In this document: positions 1 through 10,000 of the stretch, piece by piece
Numbering within the stretch: position 1 is the stretch's first letter
How the letters are laid out: every line of letters begins with the position of its first letter
From: Cafeteria roenbergensis
Taxonomy: Eukaryota; Sar; Bigyra; Bicosoecida; Cafeteriaceae
DNA: 33,310 nucleotides
Direction: 5' to 3'
Assembly (NCBI GenBank): GCA_008330645.1
Contig: VLTN01000112.1
Coordinates: 1-33,310 of the forward strand
Made by a program: the position numbers and the translations under genes
Notes under the pieces: model-generated
Told to the model about the DNA's origin: nothing
The model's input: the letters and a program-made list of their open reading frames with translations, nothing else
Database searches by the model: none

Positions 1-1227
1 GAACCGTCGAAAGCTGAAACACGACAACGTCGGCGACGCGAGAGGCGCGAATCGGCTGTTTCGACGGCCGCCTTGGGCAGCCTTCAAACGAGCCGTGGTG
101 GTCTTGCCGGAGACCCCTTGGGTCGCGGACAGGAACTTGACCATTCGTAGGTGGTTTAATCTTCGCTCTCGAAAAGGCGAGGTCAAAGACGCCCTCGAAC
201 CACGGCCGGACACAAGCTCGGTGCGCTTGCTGCGTTCCAAGGAACAAGGACAGCCTCCGGTAGACTGCGCGTGCGGAGCGACTTCCACGCAAGCTTGGAA
301 AGCCTGTAGCTCGTCGTAGTCTGCAAAGCTCAACCAGACTGGCGAAGCTCGATGAGTACTTGACCAATGCGTTTCATGGCCGTACAACGAGTCTCGCTTG
401 ACCCTTCTCCGCTCGGCCTCGCGCTCCTCGGGCCTTCTTCTCGGCCTCCTCCTCGGCCTCGCGCTTGGCCTTCTCGGGCCTTCTCCTCGGCCTCGCGCTT
501 GGCCTTCTCGGCCTGCTTCTCGGCCTGCTCCTCAGCCTCCAAAGCAGCTTCCTGGCGTGATCCTGCACTGTGGCGATGGTGGACGGCTTGGCCATGACCT
601 CCGCGAAGCCTCCGGCCACGGACTGCAGGTGGCCCAGCCGGTGCCACTTGGCCAGCTGTGGCCTCAACGCCGGCATGGCCAGAGTCCCCTGGCACGCTGA
701 AGCACGGCGTCGATGTCGGTGCAGTGGGCGAGCTCGATGCTGGCGGTTGCCGAGCCTTCCAAGCAGCTCGACGATGTTCTCGTTGTCGTCAGAGCGTAGC
801 CCCTTGGCCGCAGCCATCTCCACAATGAACTGGAAATGGTCTTGCCCAAGCTCCACCCGGGCGCGGGCGACTTCCGGCGAGACGGAGGAAAGAGAGAGCG
901 TTCCAAGGGCCAGCCCCACGGCGTCGCGCCTTGCAGATTCTCTGGGCAGGTGGCCGGCAGCCCCTGCTTGGCGTCAGTCGAAAACGGGTGGGAGTCCGTC
1001 TCCGACGCCGCGGAGCTCAGAGAGCGCACCACGACGGACCGCGCGCCGCCCGTGCTGTCGTGAAGCACCATGGAACCTGCGCTCCAAAGCGTGCGGCACA
1101 GGGGCTCGCCTGCGCCGCCCAGGACGGCGACCGGCTGGAGGAAGGCAGCCAAACCGTCGAACGCGCCCATTGCGGGCAGCGCAGCCCGCCACGCCAGCCC
1201 TGCGCCCCGTGAGCCCCGCGCCAGCAT
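1..1227 (-). pseudogene. P-loop ATPase gene, left copy: N-terminal part, frame-broken, cut by window edge
   Basis: The ATG at 1225-1227 and the first residues match the intact gene at 7051-10323. Reading leftward, the frame is lost several times, so the protein appears as pieces in all three minus frames (for example 664-1227 and 330-695). The lysine, glutamate and alanine repeat region is still recognisable near 405-540. The window edge removes everything beyond the Walker A region. Relative to the right copy the changes are one-base insertions and losses, many in short homopolymers. This suits either a decaying duplicate or an uncorrected contig end; the clustering at the window edge favours sequence error. 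Confidence 0.8.
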
Positions 1228-2983
1228 GGCAAGATCGGCACAAAGCGAGGAAGGTCGCCCTCTGTGGGCCTTTCGGCGTCGCGGGCGGCCTCCTGGGAGC
1301 CCACTGGCGCAGCAAAGGCGAGTGCGCTTGGCAAGTTCGCCCTCGTCACGTTTTATTGCTGGTCTGCAGCTCTGCCCGATTCAGTCGAGAGCAGAGCCAG
1401 CCTTGCCAGCAGAACCGCGAGCAAACCAACAACGCACGGCCGGCCGAACAGGGCCGCGCCTGCCGCCCGGCCATCGCCCAGTCGACCCGCAGATCCGGCC
1501 ATGCTTGTTGTTCCCGCGTGTGGCGCGTGTGGTGCGTGGTGTGGTCGTGCTCGAGCGTGGCTTGCGCGCTCGGCGGGCTTTGCGAAGCACCGGCGCTGCT
1601 TGCGGCCGCTGTCGCGCAGGCTCTCCAACCGCCCCAGGACCGCGCAAGCCCCACACCTCCATCGCACACCTTCTCATCTGCGGGACTTGTGTATTCCCAA
1701 AGCAGGTGCCGGGGGCCAGGGCCCTGAAATCGAAATGGCTGGGGTAGCGGCCCTGCCGTCGGCGCCGCGTTCGCAGCCCTCAGCACTGCGCAAGGGAGTC
1801 GCGGCAAGGAGTTTCGGGTGGGAAATCCACACATTGCTACGAGCTCGTGCAGTCTATGCCCATCGCTCGGGTTGCGGTGCTTGCCTACCGCCCCGTGGAG
1901 CAGACGAGAAGCCAACGAGAGGGTGGTGCTGCGTCTCCGCAGCGTTGCTCCGGGGCTCACCCCAGCCGCAGCTGTTTCCGAGGAAGGTGGAAACAACAAC
2001 GTCTGGAGGGAGGCACCCGAAAAATGAGATTGGCTGGGGGAGGCTCACGGATTCAGTTGGCTGGAGGCGACGACTCGGCGCGCTGCCAAGACCCCTGCCA
2101 TTGGAAGTCATCGAAATCTGGGCCTGCTGTTTCACCAGGTTGGCGTCGAAACGCTTTTGCAGAAAGCTCGCGAGCGCATGTGGCTCTGCTTTCTATGCAC
2201 CTCGCCGATCGTCAATCGTTGCGGCCTTCAAGAAGCGAGCGAACCCCATGCTCAAGCCCACGGGGGCTTCCCGGGCGCACCCCCCGAACCGTCTCTCTCG
2301 CGCACCCGGTGCGGTGTGTGCACATACTCGCGTGACTCACCCTCCCGTCCCTCGGGCGACCCTGACGGTCCCCGCCGAGCCGAATCTTTAGCCCTTTAGG
2401 TTATGTGCGGTAGTGCCTCCGATTCGTCCTGGTGCGCGTGTGATCGTAGGGAACGGCGATCACGCATCCAGCAGTGGCCAAAAGGGCACCTGCTCGGTGT
2501 CCGGCGCCAGCGGGCTGGGAGTGGCAGTGCCTTGCTCGGAGACTGCACCCGCAGGGGCACTGAAACCTCGCAAGCCACCTCCCAGCCTGCCGCGGGATGG
2601 GCGGGCGGGTCTCGAATGCGGCTTTGCCCTCACACAACCTCAAAGCCGACCGTAACTGGCCCTGGAGTGCTGTGCGAACGTTCGCACGGCACGGCGGGCA
2701 GAGCGAAGCGCACGCTGCGCGCGCCTTGCCGGCGAGCTGCTTGTCTTGGCCGCCAACGCAGGCGGGTAGACTTGAGCTCGAGACCCTGAAAGACACGCGG
2801 GGGGCACCCCCAGCACGCTGTGGGGGAGCCGCGTAGCCCAAGAGAGTGTCGGGACGATGCCAGATGGCTCGCTGCCGGCCATGTCACTGCCCCCCCTCCG
2901 GCGCGTCATTTTCGCCCGCGGCCGACTCACACTGCCGCCCCTCCACGCGTCCCGTTCGCCCTGCCCGGAACCCGCTGGCTGCC
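1228..2983. other. Spacer between divergent host genes, left copy
   Basis: About 1.75 kb of GC-rich DNA separates the divergent starts of the P-loop ATPase and DGAT2. Long open frames exist on both strands (the longest 1264-2391, plus strand), as expected by chance at this GC content. None shows a recognisable domain, so I call no gene. Both upstream regions and 5' untranslated regions must lie here. The same spacer recurs at 10324-12078 with very few changes. Confidence 0.6.
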
Positions 2984-4255
2984 ATGCCCCGGTGCAAAAC
3001 GGTGGTGCCAAGTGAGGAGCGGCGCCCTGCCGTCGTGAAGCGAACCGAGTGGGCGTCTCCCGAGGAGGAGGCGGTGATGGTGAGCCGCGTGGAGGAGCCC
3101 GCGTGCGGCCTCCTCCGCTTCTGGATCATCCTGATCACCGGCGGCACGTTCCACGTGTTCCTTGCTTACTCGCTCATCGGCTGCCTCTTCAGCGAGTTTG
3201 TGCTCGGCTGGCCCTGGTACATGTCGCTCGGGGCCTTCCTCGCCGCATACATCACATGCGTATCCATCGCCGCAACGGAGCGCGTTGGCGCGCCCGACCC
3301 GCACATTCGCGGCCAGCAGGCCATGGCCACGCTGCGAGACTACCTGTCCCTCAAGTGCGTGATTCCTGACGACGTGGACCTGGACCCCAAGCCCGAGCAG
3401 CAGCCCCCCAGCTACATCTTCGGCTCGCACCCGCACGGCATCCACGCCTTCGGCTGCTCCGCCCTGAACTTCGCGGGCAACGACATGGCCCGGTACTTCC
3501 CGCGCGTGTGGCACAGGCTGACGGGCGCGATCGCGTCGGTGATTTTTCGCGGCCCAATCGTCCGCGAGGTGATGCTTGCGCACGGCTACAGGGACGCCTC
3601 CCGCGCCGTCTGCGAGAAGATCCTCCGCGAGGGCCGCAGCGTCGTGCTCGTGCTCGGGGCGAGCAGGAGTCCATCCGCACCCGCGGTGGCGAGGACGCCG
3701 TGTGGCTGAAGAACCGCAAGGGCTTCGTCCGGCTGGCCATGCGCGAGGGGGCCTCCCTTGTCCCGACCTACTCGTTCGGCCTGGTGGACATCTACGACTA
3801 CGCCCTTCCCCTGCAGGCGCTGCGCATGTGGATGGTCAACACGCTCCGCGTGTGCGTGCCAATCTTCTGGGGAGTCGCAGGCACGCCCCTGCCCCTACGA
3901 GCGGCCCGTGACCACCGTGGTCGGCGCTCCCATCCACGTCGAGTGGACCCTGCACCCCCACCCCGCCCTCGTCGAGGACGCCTACTGCCGCTACGTCGAC
4001 GCCCTCGAGCGCCTCTACGAGACGCACAAGGCTGCCGCCGGGTACCCCGCGGACCGCAACTTGCACGTCACGCGCGACCCCCCCGCGAGCAAAGAGACCC
4101 TCGCCAATGAGGCTGCCGCCTTCCGCGCCCGCCTCATCCACAAGCTCGGCCCCGAGGACGGAAGGATCACCTTTGCCGACGCGGAGCAGCGCGCCCGCGA
4201 CGCGCTCGGCGAGGACGCCGTCCCGGCCCCGGCAGAGCCCAAGAAGGAGCGCTGA
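2984..4255 (+). CDS. DGAT2-family acyltransferase, left copy (complete 3' end, two compensating frameshifts)
   Basis: Probable diacylglycerol or monoacylglycerol O-acyltransferase of the DGAT2 family, a membrane enzyme of the endoplasmic reticulum that transfers an acyl group from acyl-CoA to make storage lipid. Visible are an N-terminal hydrophobic region (about residues 48-100), the family HPHG motif near residue 149 and, beyond it, the conserved block with RKGFVRLAMREGA and VPTYSFG. The ATG at 2984 is chosen because it starts the stretch conserved with the right copy; the longer frame from 2846 uses GTG. The G run at 3656-3659 is one shorter than in the right copy and the C run at 3886-3889 one longer, so about 75 codons lie in another frame before the original frame returns. 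Total length is about 423 codons, ending at TGA 4253-4255. Either sequence error or a recently damaged gene. Confidence 0.85.
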
Positions 4256-4376
4256 TGCGCTGTCTGCCTGCCGCTCGCAGCCTGCCGGCACCTGAACCAT
4301 CCCCAGCGCCAGCGCCAGCGCCAGCATCAGCACCAGCACCAGCGCCAGCGCCAGCGCAGCTGTGTGAGCTAGGGCC
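4256..4376. repeat. GC-rich hexanucleotide microsatellite downstream of DGAT2
   Basis: Roughly 4299-4361 consists of tandem copies of a six-base unit of the type CCAGCG, with a few CCAGCA variants. It follows the DGAT2 stop codon directly and is non-coding as far as can be seen. Such tracts are prone to length change. Confidence 0.8.
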
Positions 4377-5543
4377 TTGCTGCGATTTGTGTGGGTCAAG
4401 ACGTGTGTCCGAACTGCAGGCTCTGCGCCGGGAGTGACGAGGCGATCCAGCCCACCGTCAGACAGCGCGCTGCCGTTGTGGCTGGCGCCGCCGCAAGCAC
4501 AGCTCCGAGCACGCGCTCGACTGCGGTCCTCCGTCTTTTCCGTGGCCTCCGCAAGTGCCTCTGGCGCCGCCCCGGCTCCAACGGCGCTGCCATCCGGCTT
4601 CCCGCCCGGCGTGTGGGAGCGGCCTTCGCCCCTAGACGGCATGTGGGCGTCTGCGGCGGCGTCATCGGCCGCACATGTTCGCCGCGGCCTTTCGCCCACC
4701 GGTTCTCCGCTGCCGCCAGCCTTAGCGAGTTGGCTCCGCCGCGCGCCCGGCCTCGACGCGCTCGAAGGTGGCGGGGGAGTGGACCCGGGCACCTGGCTTT
4801 CCCGTTGGTCGGCGGAAGTGGTCGCTGAGGCCGCACTCCCGGCCCCGGATCCGACGCCGCGGTTGCACTCGGCTGTGGCGCCCAGTTCTCCTTCTTTTCG
4901 GCGGCGACCGGGCACACACGCTGCTCTCGGCGGTTTCGGCTGCAGCAACAGCTGCCCCCAGGTCGGCCCTCTTCGACGGGCGGCTGGCCCTCCGGCTTTC
5001 GGTCCTCGCGTGGTCCTCGGTTGTGCCCGTGCCGCAGTCGCTGCTTCGCGGCGTGAGCGACGAGGTTCCGGGGTGGCGTGCCCCGCCGTGCCTCTCGGGG
5101 ACCCGGCCACCTCCTGCGCCCAAAGCGACCTGATCTTCATCTGGGGACTGGTTAAAGGGGACCCAACGCCTTCGGCGATGCCAGCCCACCCACGTTCCTC
5201 GAAGGGCTCGTCTCCCAAGCCGGCTCGCGCGGCAGCTTCCGGCGGCGGGTCCGGCAAGGCGCTGTCCAGGCAGTTGATGGCGCTCGTCGGTCTCTCCCCA
5301 GCGGAGGCCTCCCGGGCGGTGTCGGGCGGGGTCTCGGACGCGGTCTTCTGGAAGGACATCGCCTCTCTGACTCCCCCTCGCCGCATGGCGGAGCTGCGGC
5401 GCCTGGTAGCGGCGGCCGGCGGAGACCCCGCCGCGGCGGCTATGTGGCAGGACCTGGTGGACGCTGGCGCCTCCGGGTCGGCCACGTCCCTGGATGCCCT
5501 CCTGCGTGGTCTCTCTCCCGCTCGCGTGAAGTCTCGTCGCTGA
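4377..5543 (+). CDS. Ngaro-type ORF1 (Gag-position) protein, relic copy
   Basis: An open frame of up to 388 codons; the true start is unclear. The N-terminal two thirds are rich in Ala, Pro and Ser and not recognisable. The last 90 or so residues align with the end of ORF1 of the intact Ngaro. Shared features are a LSPAEAS-like motif, a conserved Trp a dozen residues on, an arginine-rich helix, a second Trp and the near-identical end AGASGSATSLDALLRGL. The function of this domain is unknown to me; by position it replaces Gag. The conserved end argues that this frame is a real, formerly coding sequence. Confidence 0.65.
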   Translation: MLRFVWVKTCVRTAGSAPGVTRRSSPPSDSALPLWLAPPQAQLRARARLRSSVFSVASASASGAAPAPTALPSGFPPGVWERPSPLDGMWASAAASSAAHVRRGLSPTGSPLPPALASWLRRAPGLDALEGGGGVDPGTWLSRWSAEVVAEAALPAPDPTPRLHSAVAPSSPSFRRRPGTHAALGGFGCSNSCPQVGPLRRAAGPPAFGPRVVLGCARAAVAASRRERRGSGVACPAVPLGDPATSCAQSDLIFIWGLVKGDPTPSAMPAHPRSSKGSSPKPARAAASGGGSGKALSRQLMALVGLSPAEASRAVSGGVSDAVFWKDIASLTPPRRMAELRRLVAAAGGDPAAAAMWQDLVDAGASGSATSLDALLRGLSPARVKSRR

Positions 5544-5599
5544 TCTCCGGGCGTGTCAAGCAGCGACATTTTTCGGAGCAACCGCGGGGTTGCGTGCGC

Positions 5600-6690
5600 G
5601 CTAATCACGTTCTCCCCAGATGGCGGCCATTGGGTCAGTCCATGCCCCGCTTGGCGGCCCTGCCCCCTCGGCCCCCTCGGGCACCGAGGCCCCGACATGT
5701 TCACCGGGCTCGAACGCCTTCGCCCACCGCCGCGCCCAGGACTGGCCCCGACCCCTCCGCAAACGCGTCGTCCGAGCGGCTCGCTGCCCCCACCGCGGCC
5801 TGTACGGTCGGCGCGCATGGCGCCCCCGTCTGTGCCCATGGCGCCGGGCGGGCAGCTCCTTACCCCCCGTTTGCGCACTCGCGGACGACGCTGCGGGCTG
5901 GATGGCCCATCTCGTCGTGAGGCGCCCCATGCCCCTGGCACCGGCCTCGGTTCGGTCGTGCATGGGGAAGTATCGTCTCCTTCGCAGGACACTTCATGGG
6001 CGAGTCCGACGACCGCTCGTTACGGGCCTGGAAGCTGGTGCATGCGCGCATCTCGGCTTGGATGCCTCAGTCAGTCGCCTCGCGCCCGGCCCTGAGCCGG
6101 GAGGTCTTCACGGCGGCCCTCGGGGACAGGCGGGCCCCGGACACAGTGCGCCTGGTGCTGGGCTTCTGCGTTGATACGGCGTCTAGGGCAGGCGATTTCC
6201 TGACCGAGCGCCGTCCACAATCGGCTGCCGCCGTTCCTCATAGCCCTCTCCCACATGCGGGTGGGCACCGGCCTGGACGGAGCCCCGTGGGCGGAACGCA
6301 TGACCACTGTGAAGGACGACCGAACGGGCGAAGTGATGCGCATCCGCGCGACCGATTCCCCTTCGTCGCCGGCCAACCACCCCTGCGGCTTCGGCTCCGG
6401 CCGCGCCATCCGAGCGCGGCTCACGCGCCGCCGCGAGCGTGGTGCTTGGGACGGCGAGCCGCTGTGGCGCCTTCCCGGTGGAGACACGGTGACCGCGCAG
6501 CACGTGGTCGCCCTCCTGGGCCGCCACTCGGACAAGCCGGTGTCGTGCCACGCGGTGCGGATCAGCAGCGCCTCGACCGCGGTGGCGTCGGGCGGCATGT
6601 CGCCCGCGGCTCTTGCGGACCTGGGCGGATGGAAGACCCGGGGGCCTGCAAGCGGTGCGTCCGCGCCCAGGGGGCGGTTGACGGTTGACC
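5600..6690 (+). pseudogene. Tyrosine recombinase of Ngaro type, relic with frame breaks
   Basis: Three frames together align with the intact recombinase at 21991-23196. First comes an ADDAA-containing helix-rich piece (frame of 5620), then 5996 onward with the WKLVHARISAWMP and CVDTASRAGDFLTE blocks including the first catalytic Arg. From about 6255 the third frame carries the TTVKDDR block and the HAVRISSAS motif that holds the catalytic His and second Arg. It ends near LADLGGWKT; the region of the final Tyr is lost or altered. Frame changes lie near 5990 and near 6230. The protein is not readable as one frame, so it is called a pseudogene. Confidence 0.72.
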
Positions 6691-7050
6691 CGGCGCGCTC
6701 CGCCGCTCTGCCGCGCAGCGGGCGTCCCGGGTCCGTTTTGGCTGGTTCGCAGCGCCCCATCATCTTCGCGTGTGGCCATGGGAGGCACCGAGGGCAGAGC
6801 CGCTTTGGCTCTGTTCGCCGTGCTGTGGGTCTCAAAGCGAGCCCCGCCTGCCCACTGACATACGCAGATGAGGTCAATCTTAGGTGAGTCTGTGATTCGA
6901 GTGTGTGACATGGTGACGCGAGTTTTCCGCCCCCCCCCCCGACGATGTTCATTCAACTTCGCAGTGTCACTCATTCGCGGCATGCAAACTTGGGCAAGGC
7001 CAGACAGCATGCAGCTTCCTTCCATTCTGACAAGTGAACTCGTCAAAGCT
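6691..7050. other. Element tail and spacer before the P-loop ATPase gene
   Basis: The left part contains the B-repeat-like sequence of the relic (around 6770-6815). From about 6850 base composition becomes less GC-rich, with a C run at 6930-6940. I see no gene. The stop codon of the minus-strand P-loop ATPase lies at the right edge. Confidence 0.6.
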
Positions 7051-10000
7051 CTACGGCCTGGGCTTGCTGTAGTTCCTGATGCCCGTTGCTGACGCGAACT
7101 GCTTCACGCGCGCTGGCCACATGTCCAGCATCACCTCATGGTCGGCGACAACCGGGACAACGTAAACAGGAACGCCGTTCGCTTCGGACTTGAACGGGTG
7201 AAGACCGCCAAGCAAGCTCTTGCTTTCGTCGGCCTTGAGACCAGTTGCGCGGTCGGCACGTGCTGTCCTGCTGAGCGCATCGGCCGTAGGAGGCTGCCAC
7301 ACGTCCTTTGACGCAGATCGGAGCGCCTTGAGCCAGTTCGAAGAGTCGCGCGCGAGACTAGTCTTCTTGCAAGTGACCAGGCAGTTCCAGACCACGATGC
7401 AAGCCAAGCCTTCCGTCTGGCTGGTCAGCACGCTCTGGAGGAGCGAAGTCTTCGGTTCACTGGAGCCATCGTCTCGGAAGCTGTCGTTCATCTGCTGCAG
7501 AATCGTCGCCACGCCGCCTGTAGACAGCGCTTTTTGCTCATCCGTGTCGCTCGACACCTTCACCTGCACGCGAATGATGTGGCGAGTCTTGGGGCCATCC
7601 TTTTCGCCCAGCTCAACCACAGCGATGGCGTCGGCACCAAACCTGTCTGGCTTCTCCTTGAAGAACTTGTCCAAGGGGAGGGGCTGTCCGCCGTCAGACG
7701 CCTTGAGATCGAGCGACGGAAGGAGTTGCACTGCGATCGACTTGGCGGCCTCAGACGGGCCAACCGCGGAATCGGCGGAGGTTTCGCTGGCCGGACGAGC
7801 ATCCTGCCCCTTTGCAGTGACAGTGGCTGACTTCAGGTCATTGAGCCAGCCAGAGATGGACGAGCTGGCGTCTTCGGCAGCTTGGTAAGTCGGCAGGTGA
7901 GGCTGCGAATCCATGCATTGCCTCAGGAAGGCCCCTGGCCCAGTCTCACAAATGCCCTTGGCTGCGAGCAGTTCCATGGCTTCACCGGACGCACCCGTGG
8001 CATCTAGCATGGCCAGAACCTGGCGAGGATGCAGCCCACAGGACCCCGTCTCGTCCAGCACTCTCAGCGAGAGCAGCCGCATGAAGTTTGAGCTCAGCCC
8101 GAACTTGTCATCCAGGGATTGGCGGAGGACGCCTTGGTCGACAAGGGCGTCAGCTGCGACCCTGGCATCATCGACAACGCCCCGTTGCTGAGAGAGCTCC
8201 TTGAAGTCAGTGTTCAAAAGTGGCAGCATCGACGCGCCCAGCGCCCAAGAGACCGATTGTGGAGCTGTTCCAACGGGAACGGTTGCGAACCCGGTGACAA
8301 GCAGCTTCGCCACGGGTTGCGCCACCGCTTGCCAGAAAGCGATGGCCTCGGCTTGCTCCATCTTCGCTATCGGATCCCATGTTGCATCGCTTCGTTCCGT
8401 ATGGACAAAGGACTCCACCAGCCGCCTCGCGGTGGGCTGTAGCCCATCAAACACCGAGGTCAGACGCTTCCACGCTGGGCATTGGCGCAGTTTGTCCAGC
8501 TGCTCGGCAATCGCAGGCGGCTCGGCATGCAGCTTTCCACGAAGCTCGTTCACGATGCCAGGAATGTCGCTCAGCGTGCTCTCCTGCTGCTCTGGGAGGC
8601 ACGAGAGCACAAAGCGAACGGCCTCGTCGCCGCTGAAGCGATTCAGTCTGGCTGGTTGGCTGATCTTGGTGATGTTGACGCTGTCAACTTGGCCCTTGAG
8701 ACCTGGGAACACTTTGATGGAGGCATCGTCCTGCATCGCCCTAGGGTTAAGGAGCACCTGCCGCCCGACTGTTGGCGACCCCATGACAAAGGTCTCAAAG
8801 TCCTCAAGACCGTTCATGAGAGCGGTCAGCTGGGTCCGGAACCTACGGCCCAGCGGGGCAAACCTGAACAACTCCTGAAACTCGTCCACAATCAGGAAGA
8901 CGCGGACTTTGCGACCAGGCGTGGAGGAAGCCGGTTGGATAGTCCCTCCGAAAACATCCTCCCAGCATAGTGGATCCCAGGGGTTGCTCTCCATTTTGCG
9001 CTCCAGCTCAGTGTCACGCAGCAGTCCTGCCTGCCACAGTGCGAATTGAACGCACGCAACAGGATGCGGCACGAAAGCTGCTGTAGCATGCCTGGCATCA
9101 AACACCGATTGAAGAGACGAACCGTCGAGCTTGACCACGACAACGTCGGCGACGCGAGAGCGCGGAATCGCTTCGACGGCCGCCTTGGCAGCCTTCCAAA
9201 CGAGCGTGGTCTTGCCGGAGCCCTTGGGTCCGGACAGGAACTTGACATTCGTGGCCGTCATTCGCTGCTCTCGAAAGGCGAGGTCAAAGACGCCCTCGAA
9301 CACGGCGGACACAAGCTCGGTGCGCTGCTGCGTTCCAAGGAACAAGGACAGCCTCCGGTCAGACTGCGCGGTGCGGAGCGACTTCCACGCAAGCTTGGAA
9401 GCCTGTAGCTCGTCGTAGTCTGCAAGCTCACCAGACTGGCGATAGCTCGATGAGTACTTGACCAATGCGTTCATGGCCGCTACGAACGAGTCTCGCTTGC
9501 CCTTCTCCTCGGCCTCGCGCTTGGCCTTCTCGGCCTTCTCCTCGGCCTCGCGCTTGGCCTTCTCGGCCTTCTCCTCGGCCTCGCGCTTGGCCTTCTCGGC
9601 CTGCTTCTCGGCCTGCTCCTCAGCCTCCAAAAGCAGCTTCCTGGCGTGATCCTGCACTGTGGCGATGGTGGACGGCTTGGCCATGACCTCCGCGAAGCCT
9701 CCGGCCACGGACTGCAGGTGGCCCAGCCGGTGCCACTTGGCCAGCTGTGCCTCAACGCCGGGCATGGCCAGAGTCACCCTGGCACGCTGAAGCACGGCGT
9801 CGATGTCGGTGCAGTGGGCGAGCTCGATGCTGGCGGTGCCGAGCCTTCCAAGCAGCTCGACGATGTTCTCGTTGTCGTCAGAGCGTAGCCCCTTGGCGGC
9901 AGCCATCTCCACAATGAACTGGAAATGGTCTTGCCCAAGCTCCACCCGGGCGCGGGCGACTTCCGGCGAGACGGAGGAAAGAGAGAGCGTTCCAAGGGCC

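Larger units (their letters stand above)
1..3945. repeat. Left copy of a duplicated host segment
   Basis: This stretch matches 9119-13041 base for base over long runs: it carries the same N-terminal part of the P-loop ATPase gene, the same spacer and the same DGAT2 gene in the same order. The offset drifts from 9118 at the left edge to about 9097 at the right end because of small indels. Differences are few from about 1,200 to 3,900, but one-base indels are dense in the first few hundred bases, where the right copy keeps an open frame. The match ends where the EMALE interrupts the right copy. Confidence 0.93.
4377..6850 (+). mobile_element. Degenerate Ngaro-family element lacking reverse transcriptase
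   Basis: Two segments match the intact retrotransposon at 17399-23829: an ORF1 C-terminal domain (to 5543) and tyrosine recombinase sequence (about 5600-6690). They are followed by a stretch near 6770-6815 like the start of the B terminal repeat, including the hairpin arm GGGCAGAGCC at 6792-6801. In the intact element about 2.5 kb of reverse transcriptase and RNase H separates ORF1 from the recombinase; here the two are nearly adjacent. No A repeat and no second B repeat were found, so the outer limits are approximate. Sequence similarity to the intact copy is moderate, so this is a different, older family member. Confidence 0.72.

Noticed and set aside
3836-5992. 718-codon minus-strand open frame
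   Set aside because: It is the reverse-strand shadow of the DGAT2 end and relic ORF1, is Arg- and Pro-rich without domains, and crosses unrelated units.
4377-6850. Relic element as a Crypton
   Set aside because: Cryptons have a tyrosine recombinase without RT, but here ORF1 and the B repeat arm match Ngaro, so a deleted Ngaro is simpler.
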